From the IMG/VR virus record IMGVR_UViG_3300050119_000075, positions 1 to 29,104 of that record: a stretch of DNA of 29,104 nucleotides, one strand, 5' to 3'. A program made the translations under genes and the position numbers. The stretch is from a virus. A model generated the notes under the pieces. The model was not told the DNA's origin. It saw nothing but the letters and a program-made list of their open reading frames with translations, and searched no databases. Shown here piece by piece: positions 12,604 to 22,600 of this stretch (the first letter of the stretch is position 1; every line of letters begins with the position of its first letter).

Positions 12604-13031
12604 ACGGGGCTCATGAAAAGTTTCTGCTCAGCCGCCCGTCTACGTGTTAGACCGTCGTCGACCACACCATCGCAGTGGTTCCACTTCGGAAACTCGTTGG
12701 CAGCCTGAGCCAGCTGGCTCTGATTGATGTAGTGCAACAGCGTCGAGTGCGCCTCGCTGCCGATGCCCAGGTTGTAGGTGAAGTCCACCAGGGCATCGAA
12801 TTGGTTCTGATTAATAGCCACGTCTAGTGAACGGTTGACGGCTAGTACCGCAGCGGCGGCATCCGCCTCAAGAAAGGCGTCAGCCTGCGCCTGGGTACAC
12901 GTGTCGCCCTCTTTGACGCCCGCCGTGTGACCGTAGCCTATAGTCCAAACACCCTTCTGGTCCTGGTACGCTACGGACCTGAAGGACTCGAACTGCTCGA
13001 TCAGTTGTTTGCCAGCTGGTGATAGCTTCAT
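12600..13031 (-). CDS. GH24 (T4-type) lysozyme endolysin
   Basis: 143 residues. The active-site pattern matches T4 lysozyme spacing: E15 in QFESF, D24 in AYQDQKG and T30 in VWTIGYGHT. Downstream NQNQFDALVDFTYNLGIGS and the C-terminal TRRRAAEQKLF are typical of GH24 phage muramidases, which hydrolyse the MurNAc-GlcNAc bond in peptidoglycan. No signal peptide or anchor is present, so release through a holin is expected. The ATG has GAGGG nine bases upstream, and the stop overlaps the holin start (ATGA). Confidence 0.95.
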   Translation of the reverse strand: MKLSPAGKQLIEQFESFRSVAYQDQKGVWTIGYGHTAGVKEGDTCTQAQADAFLEADAAAAVLAVNRSLDVAINQNQFDALVDFTYNLGIGSEAHSTLLHYINQSQLAQAANEFPKWNHCDGVVDDGLTRRRAAEQKLFMSPV

Positions 13032-13071
13032 GAGAATGCCCTCAACGAATTGCGAAATGTCCGGTCAGAAT

Positions 13072-13167
13072 TCAGATCAAAATTCCGACTGCGAATACTA
13101 CGGTCACAAAGACCCAAAGACAGATTGCGCATAAGGCGAGTTTTGACTTCCAGGATGCGATGCTCAT
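13072..13167 (-). CDS. Tiny lysis-cassette membrane protein (31 residues)
   Basis: The ATG at 13167-13165 overlaps the stop of the upstream 169-residue gene (ATGA), and the frame reads MSIASWKSKLALCAICLWVF then VTVVFAVGILI. Residues 10-31 are one continuous hydrophobic helix preceded by two lysines. Size, coupling and position between a membrane protein and the lysozyme suggest a lysis-modulating or holin-accessory peptide. Longer frames across this stretch are Arg-rich and lack signals. Function is inferred from context only. Confidence 0.6.
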   Translation of the reverse strand: MSIASWKSKLALCAICLWVFVTVVFAVGILI

Positions 13168-13673
13168 ACCGCCTTCTCCGTTGGGGGCGTTTGCACCACC
13201 GGGATTGGCGCATGCGCCACGACAACTACCGGGATGGGGCTTGCGTCACGGGCGGCGGCTTCGATCCGCGGATCAGGGTATCCCACCGGCCTACTGGCGA
13301 TAGTTGCTGCAGCCGATTTGGCTTCCGGCGTGGCGTTCGGGTTCGCCATCACCTCCATAAATACCGCTGTCTGCGTCTCCCTCGCGAGCTGCATCTGCTG
13401 CTCATGCTCTCTTCCGTCAACCAGTGCCTTGGCAATCAAGGCCTTGTTCATGCCGTTGGTCTGGACGTGTATCTCCTCGATCTTTGTCGCGTTCACGGCT
13501 GACAAGTCCGCCGCGCGAGCTATCGCTACGGCATTGCGCTGGGCAGCGATCTCGTTTCTCAGGGAGGTGCGCCAGCCGCCCACTGCGGCAACGCCAGCGA
13601 GCATAGTGCCGCAGGCCGATATCACCGATCCGGCGATAAGCGCCATGCTTGCTGCTGCACTGAGGTCTACCAT
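13164..13673 (-). CDS. Membrane-anchored coiled-coil protein upstream of lysis genes
   Basis: 169 residues. One hydrophobic segment (about 8-33, ASMALIAGSVISACGTMLAGVA) is followed by a long helix (LRNEIAAQRNAVAIARAADL, IEEIHVQTNGMNKALIAKAL) and a Pro/Ala-rich tail ending in PPTEKAV. Proteins with an IHVQTN-type helix after one membrane segment commonly sit beside phage endolysins, but I know of no proven activity; a holin or antiholin role is possible. The ATG has only a weak GAAG upstream. It follows the giant gene by 11 bases, so it is probably on the same late transcript. Confidence 0.75.
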   Translation of the reverse strand: MVDLSAAASMALIAGSVISACGTMLAGVAAVGGWRTSLRNEIAAQRNAVAIARAADLSAVNATKIEEIHVQTNGMNKALIAKALVDGREHEQQMQLARETQTAVFMEVMANPNATPEAKSAAATIASRPVGYPDPRIEAAARDASPIPVVVVAHAPIPVVQTPPTEKAV

Positions 13674-13683
13674 TGTTATTCTT

Positions 13684-16600
13684 CTACGCTAGAAATTTGA
13701 CCAGCGATGCGGTCGCCGGCATGCCGTAAGAGTATAGCAGGCTTGTCTGTTTTTCTCGCGTTGCACCAATCAACTTGGACGCCTGGAATGGGGAGAGCTT
13801 GCCGCCTGGACGCAGGTCGAACGCGCGTTTGGCGATAGTGTTGATGACCTCCTGTATCTGATCCATTCGCTCCTGCTTATCTTTGCCCGACATTCCCGGC
13901 ATTTGTTGTATGACGCGCTGTTGTTTGTAGAGGGAGTTGACCGCCTTAACCTGCTCGTCAATGGCCGGCTGCATCACAATGTCCGCCAGATGCTCGTTGT
14001 GGAATTCCAGCCCGCGCTCTACCTCTCCGCCCTTCATGTACTTCTTGAAGGTATCGGCGGCCTCGTCAACCTGTTTCGCATAGGCGTACATTTGATCGCT
14101 GTACTTCGTACGTCGCGACGGGCCGGTACTGTAGACCTGGCTCATTGCCGGAACGTCCTGAGGGAAGCCGCGGGTTGGCGCCTCTATCCCCTTCGACTTG
14201 TTGATCGCCCAGTCTGACGCCGCTGTCGCAAACTGACCAAGGGTTCCGAGGTAGCTGGCCCCAAGGTACTGTAGCTGCTTCGGGCTCTTGGCAAAGTCCG
14301 GCATGAACTCGGGCATGTTTTGAGCTATGCCGCGGTAGGTGGGACTGACGTACGGCGCGTCCTGCGCCTGAGGAGCTACGCTTAGATCCTGTTGATTGAG
14401 GATGGGAGAGCCGCTGTAGGCCTGCTTGTTGCGCAGCTCACCGACCATGGGGCTGATCAGGGTGGGCAGCCCACCCATTGCGATCTGATGCCACACTACG
14501 TCGCCTACCATGGACACGGCGTTTTTGACGCGGTCGTTCTCGCTGCTCAGCGCCAAGTCTGTAAGCGCCTCTGGAATCGTCGTCACGATATCTGCCGAGT
14601 CGAACCCCTTTGGAATCTGGATGTGAACCCCACCAGGCCAGAAGTGGTAGTAGTTGATCTTCTGATCGTTGGTCAGGGCCTTGTACTCTTCGTTGTCCTT
14701 GTGCATGTAGGCGTACGCAACGGCAGACATGGCCATCAAACCAGCTCGGGTTCCGACACCCAAGGGGTTACGCACGGCAAGCTCATACGCCGAGGACGCG
14801 CCTGAGATCCCGGCCTTGAGGAACGGTACGGTGTCGCAGAAGAACCGCATGACCTCGTAGTCTCCGCCCTTGCTGTAGTCGAGTACGTTGCGCGCGGCGA
14901 ACGCCTGCTGGAGTCGGCTACCGCCCTCTTTCTCGACGGCCTGCGCAACCGCCAGACGATGCGTGCCTTCGGTGGCGGACAGGAGGTGGCTGTAGAAGGC
15001 CGAGAATTTGAGCGCGCTATCTATGATGATGCCACGCCCCTTGATGCCTTTGGCTATCCCGGAAGTGTTTCCGCTTGCATGGGCTCCCACGAAGGCGCCG
15101 CCGGCCGCCGCGAGATCGCGTGACTCCTGGGTGCCCTTCATGATCTTGTAGATGCCCTTCGCCGTATCCCAGACCGGGATGAAGTCCGGCATGATGTGCT
15201 TGTCTCCAAGCACCGTCTCGCTCTGATGTCCGCTCAAGAACTGCAGGAAGCTGTGGCGCATCAGAACCTTTCCGATGAAGATTGGTGACTTGACGATAGC
15301 TGCGGTTAAAAACCTCTTCGGCGCGCTCAACACCTTCATCGCGAGCGCCTGAAACCCAGACCTTCCGTTATCGTTCATGTTCGTGAGCGCCCTGAACAGC
15401 ACCGGATCGTGTACCAGGTAGTGCTCCTTCACGCCATTGCGCCAGAGCCACACGTGGTTCTTGCTCTCCGGGATGTAGGCGGCATGCTCGTACATACGGT
15501 CGAACGTCTCTCCGGTGACCCGGTCTGCGTCGATTCCCTGATCCGACAGCTGCTGCCTGAATGCGTCCCGACTCAGCGTGGTGCCGTGCGGCGGAGTGAA
15601 ACGCTCAACCATCCCGGTGTGCGCGATGCTATCCACTGTGAGCTGTAACGCCTTCGTACGCAGGCTGGACTTCATCAGAGAATCCCAGTTGCGCAGCATG
15701 TTCTCCATGGGGTCGCCAAGCGCGGACGTTCCGCCGGTCAGCCTATTGATCTGTTGTCGCACGCGCCCAATCTCGTTTCCTGATCCGTGGCCGCCAATCT
15801 CACCATCCTCGTTCATCACGCGGAAGAATGGCACGTAGTCGTCGTGCTCCCATAGCGCGCGGGACGACTTGCTTATGACTCCGGCCTGCTCAGCGAAGTC
15901 AAGGACGCCCTTCTTGAACTTCGCCAGCTCAGTGTAGGCGTGCTCGAACTCTGGGTTCTGGGTCCACAGGCGATTGCCGGCGTCGATCTCTGGCTGCGTG
16001 AATAGGTTCTCGCGTCCCTCGCCCATCAGGCGGTCTGCGCGCCGCGCTACCATGGCCCTGAAGAAGTCGTCAACTTTTTTCCCAAGTGGCGCCAGGATAT
16101 CCTGGAAGCCGGTGTGGCCAGAGATGGCCGGGGCGTCGTCATTCCAGGTTGGCGTTCCGTAGCGAATGAGGGCGTCCATCAGGGATGCGTGGTTCGCGGC
16201 GAGGCGCGCGCTCATGCGTCCCAGATTCGGGCCTTCGTTTCCGCTGATGCGCCAGGCGCGCTGTATGCCCCATGTCTTGTCGAAGATGCCCTGTACGACC
16301 TTGTCGCGAAACAGCTCCGACTCGGACCTGATGTTCTTGAGGAAGCCACCAATTTTTTCCGTGAAGCTACGCTTGTCGGGGTTGATCTTTGACAGGAACG
16401 ATTCCATATCAGGATCGTGCGCCCCGCCTACGGCGAAGTGAGCCTCTCCCTGCTGTAGGCTGGGCTCTGTCGTCTTCTTGCTGCGCGACTCTGTCAGCCG
16501 CGCGGCTGCCTTCAGTAGACTGGGTTCGAGAGTTTCGACAGCAATCTTTGGCGCTTGTCCTGCATCTGTCGGCTGGGCAGCCTGGGACTGCCGACGTAGG

Positions 16601-19600
16601 CCGTCAAGTTGCTCGCCGTAGCCGGCTTGCCGGAGAACGGTTTCTTGCTCCCCGCCGAGGAAGAGGGTCGAGAAGTCTGGGGTACCTTTGATGAGCGCAT
16701 CGCTTATGTCCTTGTCTTTTACGAGATCGGCTATCGACGCCATCCCCTTAAATGAATCCGAGTGTTCGCTGGCCGCTTTCGACCAGGACCATATTGTTTC
16801 CTGAACCTCAGCTGGGGTCCAGGTCTCGCCGGTCAGCTTCGAGAGGTGCTCGGCAGCTTGCCGGACACGCGCCGAGTATGCCATATATGCCGTGGACTTG
16901 CCAGGCTCGGTCTTGGTAGCGTTCAGCTGGCCACCGAATATCTTGGCGTCCACGTTGGCATAGTGCGCCATCCACGAGTCGAGCGTTACATCCTCCACAT
17001 GTCCGTGGAGGTTGCGCATGAAGGAGTTGACCTTGGGTCCGCTGATCGTCAGGGTCTCTGGGTTCGGGTGCGTGAGGCTGGACACGGTGTTGTTGATCCA
17101 CGCCGGCAGCACGCTGTCAGTGAGCTTGTTGCCCTCTACCGAGTCGCCCATGATCTTGAAGATCGCGCCGCGTGTCTGTGGACGCCCCGCCGCGTCCCAG
17201 TTCTTCCACGTGCTGACGGCGTTCATCAGGTTCGTCTCTACGCTAGTCTGGGGGCTCATGCTCGCCAGTAGCGCGCTGAAGCGCGGAGCGTCATGGCCGA
17301 ATACGTTAGAGATCGCCTCGGCGCTCTGCTTGTACCAGCCGCGCTTCGCCCTACCGGCATAGGCGACGTGTGCCATCTCTTTGGCGCTCGGTAGCTGGTT
17401 AAACTGGTCTACGACGCGCTGCGCCGTGGCACGATTGAGCTTGCCCTTCTCGTCAGGGGTCAGGTACTTGGCGATCTTGGCGATGGTGTCGCGTACCGCG
17501 CGGCGGGTGGGTGATTCCTTCTCGGCGACCTTGTCGAGAAACTCACTCATGTCTTTTGACTTCTCGGCATTGGTTCTGAACATCGCCGTGAGCGGGCCGC
17601 CGGCTGTAGCGGCCTTGCGCATCTCGGGCGTGATGTCGATGCCGTGAACCATGGTATCCGGGTGGCTGTCCGTACGGTACTTCTGCATAAGCGCATCGCG
17701 CTTCTCGTTGCTAAGGTTCGCCCAGTATTCGTGTTGAGACTCGCGGGCTATCCCCATGCGGTCCATGACCAACTCTCCGCTGACCCAGTCCTTGCCAGTG
17801 GTCTGCTTTCCGATAGACTCGCTGGTGACCTTGCCACCGAACTTCTTCGTCAACTTCTCGGCAGCGCTCGGCAGCATCTTGTCATAGAAGCCGCGCATGC
17901 CGGAACCTCCTACCTCAAGGTCTTGCCCGTTGAGCTCGCGGGTTGGGAATAGGCGTGGCTTGGTCCTTTTGCCGGAGGCCCCATCATCTCGATACATGGT
18001 GGAGTCAGGGTCCGCTTCATACGCCGCATGCTCCTCGGCGGTCTTACCATTGAGTGTCAGCATGCGCTGGTTCGCCGCAAGGAGCTTGTTCGCTACTTCC
18101 TTGCCTACCATGTCAGGCAGCCCAGCTTGCATCTCTGCCTCTGACTTCCAAAACTTCGTGGTGTTGCTGCCACGGGTGTCGTGGTACGCCTTCAGGACAT
18201 GCTCGCCATCCTCGTTGGAAACCAGCTTGAGGGATTTGACGTGCTTGGAGAGGTTGTAGCGCGCGTTCTGCTGATCGCCAGTCGTCCACGACAGACGGTC
18301 GAAGCCGTTCTCTGCTGCGTGCTGCAGCATGCGCTTGAGCGCGAGCTCGTGCCAGCTGGTCTTGAAGGGGGCGTCTGGGACGCCATCGTCCTGTCCCTCA
18401 AGCTCTTTGTATTTTCTAAGTAGCTGATGGTACTCTTCCTGAACTGCGGTAATCTGAGCCTCATTAGCAACCGCGTCATCCCCGTTCAGGCGACTCTCTT
18501 TCTTACCAAGGTCTGTCATTTTTGACTGCAGATCCGCCATGGTCTGCAGTCTATCTTTCAGGCTCATGGTAGTGGAATAACCATTTTTTCGCCCCTCCTG
18601 ATGCCAGTCGCTCTGGATCTCCTGAAGGAACAGGTTGCGCTTGCCAGCGGGATCGGTGCGCTCATCGTAGCGGACATGGGCCAGGACGTTGTCGTGGCCT
18701 GACCAATGGTTAGATTTATAGGCGTCTCGCCCTCTTGGCGCTCTTGCTACTGTGCCGCCAAGGACACCGGCATCGTGCATCGCCTCGTACTGGTTATCGT
18801 AGTACCTTGGAGGTTCGATGCCATTTGAATCAGTGACCTTGAATCCGTTCGGCTCAACAGGGGTCTTCAGTAATTTCTCCGCGTAGTTCTCGCCACCGGG
18901 GATGTTCAGGCTCTCGCGGTCGTAGACGGAGGGGGTCTCGTTATCGTGGTATCCGATGCCTTTAAGGACTTCTGTGTACCAAGGATGTTCTGCGTGTGCG
19001 TTGAACAGCTCAGGAAATTTGGCGTCAATCTCTTTGTAGACATCGTAGTCATTGGCGAGGGAAATGTTCAGATCGTTTTCCCGACCATTGATGCCGCCAT
19101 TCTCTTTGATGACGCGCGCTACCTCTCGGGTGTAGTACGGGCTCTCTTTGTTTAGCGTTAGATCCCTGTGCTGCAGCGTCGTCTCACCCAGCTGTACCTG
19201 GTGCTCTCGTAGGTAGCCCAGCAGGTCAGCCTTTGATACTGTGCCAGTCTGCTTGTCGAGCCAGTCGTGGACGCCAAGCCAGTCCATCTCTTCCTTCTTC
19301 ACACCGGACAATCCCTTGAGCGTACCCTTCCACTGGTCTGCTGAGGCCTTGGCTTGTTTTGATCCCTCGACCGCATCTACCAGGGCGGAGTGCCAGCGCG
19401 GGGCCTCTGACTCGCCCATGTTGTACTGGCGTGGCTTGCCGGTGATGCGCTGGCTCAAGAGGTCGCGCGCTAGGAGACGTTTGCCGGCACCGCGGCGGAG
19501 CGCCTGTGCGCTACGGTCGATCAGCGAGGTGATGTCGGCTTCTGTCCAGATGCCGTTGCGGCCCTGCTGAAAGAGCGAGTTGAGCCTCGCGCCGTCCGCA

Positions 19601-22600
19601 TCGCGAATGACTCCAATTCTTTGCAGGGCATCGTGGACGTAATCAATAACCTTATCGAAGAGTCCTTTATGCTCGGTCGACAGTACACGCTGCTCTGATG
19701 CGTAGGCGACAATTTCCTCCGCAGCGGATCGCCTGGCAACAACCCCACCGGCCGCGAGGTCAATGCGATTGCGCTTAGCCATCTTAGGTATGAGCTGAGG
19801 GAAGCTCGTCGCGATGCCATCCATGACGCCAGCATAATGATCTACTCCGTGTTGCTTCAAAATTCCACGCAGGCCGTAGTGGCCAACGATCTCGTGATAC
19901 GCCGTGATGGCAGCGTGGTCGGCACTACCGAGGTTCGCTCGGAACAGGTGTACCGTGCCGCCATCTGGGTCATCGATGAACACGCCGCTGATCGGCAAGT
20001 TCTCCGCTTCCCACTCAGATATTCTATCAGGCATATCCCTGGGGTGTTCGACGATGTTGACCTTCACCCCAAAGCGCTTGGTTACGTGTTCGGTGACTTC
20101 CTTCAGCTCCGTGTGGCCCATGCCACCCATGCGAATAACCGTACGCTCAGCGTTGGTTCTCCCAAGCTCGTCTGGGCTGGCCTGCCACCCTTTCGCGCGG
20201 CGGGCGGAGTCTGCCTTCTTGTCTGCCGCAGACGGATTGAATGTGCGCTTGGCCTCGACCTTGCCGAAGATCCGCGCCTGGCCCTTGAAGTTGCCCTCAC
20301 CGTTCGGCAAGTGGTAACCCAGGTAGCCGGCGCGCTTGATGGCGTTCTCGGCCTTGGTGTGATCGTAGCCGTTCTTGCCGGTGGCCTTTCTCACGAAGTT
20401 CATGGGGTCTGCGCTGAGGTCGTACATCTTCGAGCGCGGCACGGTGATGCGGTACTCGGGCAGTCCGCGTAGGCCAGCCTCGATGCCACTGTTCGGGTGG
20501 TCTTCAGCGTACGCTGAAATGACCTTGGGGCCGTTGCGCCCAGCCTCCGCTCCCTTGAGGCCGGTGCCCATGCGGCTCGGGTCGACGGTGAAGCCGTTGC
20601 TGTCCGTCCTGCTGAAGTGACGGAAGCTGATTGTGTCGGCGTCCTTGTCGACGCGGAAGCCACGATCCCGCTCTGTTGAGCGAGCAGCTTCGTCTATGAT
20701 GTCGTGGCGCTGGTTGCGTAGCCAATCTTCCTTGTGCGCCTTGATGAAGTCGGCCAGGTCGTCTTGCTCCTCGGTGCGTTCGCGCGCGGGCTTGTCTCCG
20801 GCTACGGAGCCGGTCTGGTCCCTGCGGAAACCGATCTCACCCTGAATCCCTGTACGGCTGCGCGGCTCGTCGGAGAGTGGCGTACCGTTCTCCGTCAGAA
20901 AGTAGTCGGGGTTGAAGTCGCCCCATTTTTCCTTCTCCGGTCCGTGCATCTCACCCTTGCCATCGGCGTACTGCGGTATGGCTTCCTGCTTCAGGTCAAC
21001 ACTTAGGGAGTGGGCCTCTTCCGGCGTCAGCTTTCGCGACAGTTTGGCGACCAGCGTCGACTCTGTACCTGATTCGTGAACAGAAGACGAGACGATGTCG
21101 ACGCCCTTTGCCTTGAGGGCGGCCTCGGCTTCTTCTCGACTGATGGAGCCGGTCTCACCGACCTTCAGGCCGATGTTTACCAGGGGATGGCGTTCGTCGG
21201 TTCGGAACGCTATTTGTACCTTTCCGGGTACGTCTTTTCCCAGTTGATCTTTTTCTTGTGCGCCGACTCGATCTCCTTCTTCTCCTCGTACATGTCCTTC
21301 AGCGACCGCTCCTGCTTGCTCAGCGGGATTGAGTTCTGAACCTCGGACTTCCACTTGCTTTCCGGGAAGTTGTCCATGATCTGCTCCGCGGCCAACCAAT
21401 CTTTCAGCTCGCTTACCGCTGACTCCCCTGAAAACGGCTTCCGTAATTCGTCCACTTTGATACTCCTCGGCTGCGATCTTGTGTAGATGACTCGACGTGA
21501 CGTCATAGTGCTTATCGGCTATCGCATCCATGTCCGAAGATTTGAACTTGTCGACGTCGATGACGTGGAATCTAACACGTTTGTCGCCCTTGTACTGGCG
21601 TGAAAGGGCGCTGACCGTTTTGAAGCTATCGTTGTTGGCTGCGGCGTGCGCCTCGACCGGCACGGCGCGACCCATCTTCATGGCGCGCATCAGCATTGAC
21701 TTGAAAGACTCTATTGGGTCACGGTCGTGGAATTGAATGTCGACGCTGCGCCCGCTGTCTAGCGCGGCCTTGATGCGGCGCCTAGCCTTCGCCAGATTGT
21801 TCATGTTGCCGTCGTAGATCATGTCGGCGGACTGGGCTTCATCCGAACCAAGGCTGACCGACTTGCCGCTATCCGGGCCGCCAGCTGTGAAGAATACCTT
21901 GGCCTCTTTCCCGGCGCGCACCGGCTTCGCGAGTCGGCGGGTGTACAGCTGATCGGCCAGCCACGAGCTGGCTTCCTGAACGGCGTTGGAGAAGCGAGAC
22001 TTCGCTTTCAGGCTGCTGGCGTAGTCCGGGCTCATCTCACGGATACTGTCAGTGTTGATGACACTGCCACCATCGGTGTCGCTCAGTTTGGCGTACGCGA
22101 CTTCAGCTGCGTCGACATTCGAGACGACGCGCTTCATCCGGTTGCTGACAGCGGTCTCTGCGCCGCTCAGCGGATAGTTCGGGGGAGGGATGGCGGCAAT
22201 GTTCTTGCTCGCCTCGGGCGTGATGATCTTGGGTGGCTCAAACCCGCCTTCCTTGGCAGGCTTCAGCGTGATCTTCGGTTTGCCGGCGTAGACGCTTGTG
22301 ACGTCTTCTCCGGGCGTGTCCTTGAACGGACCCTCTGCGCCCAGTGGGCCAGGGAGTGGCGCGAGTTCGCGCGTCTGGTCAGGGCTTGACTTGGCCCTGA
22401 TCTTGGGCTTGCCGGCGGATTGAGTGGCAGGCTCTCCTGGGAGCGCCCCCTCTTCAACCGATAGCGGGGTTAGACTTTGCTGCCCACTGCGTCCGGCGTC
22501 ATCTCCGGCTTGCGCTTGAACCTCGGCTGCGAGCTTTCCTTCGGGCTGTTGCCCAGAGCCAGCTTCCCGCTGTGGAACCCGCCCTGCGGGCCCCGGTTCG

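Noticed and set aside
12730-12860. Possible tRNA or other structured RNA in gene-dense minus-strand regions
   Set aside because: No cloverleaf or CCA-type end was recognised anywhere by eye; this stretch is lysozyme coding sequence.
19837-20472. Plus-strand 211-residue frame opposite the giant gene
   Set aside because: Runs antisense to the conserved metallopeptidase and ART-like segments, with no ribosome site or recognisable motif.
22263-22457. A third +1-frame ORF inside the giant gene, just after the 22470-22664 nested gene
   Set aside because: The Ser/Arg-rich product lacks protein-like order, and the giant frame already has normal codon use over most of it.
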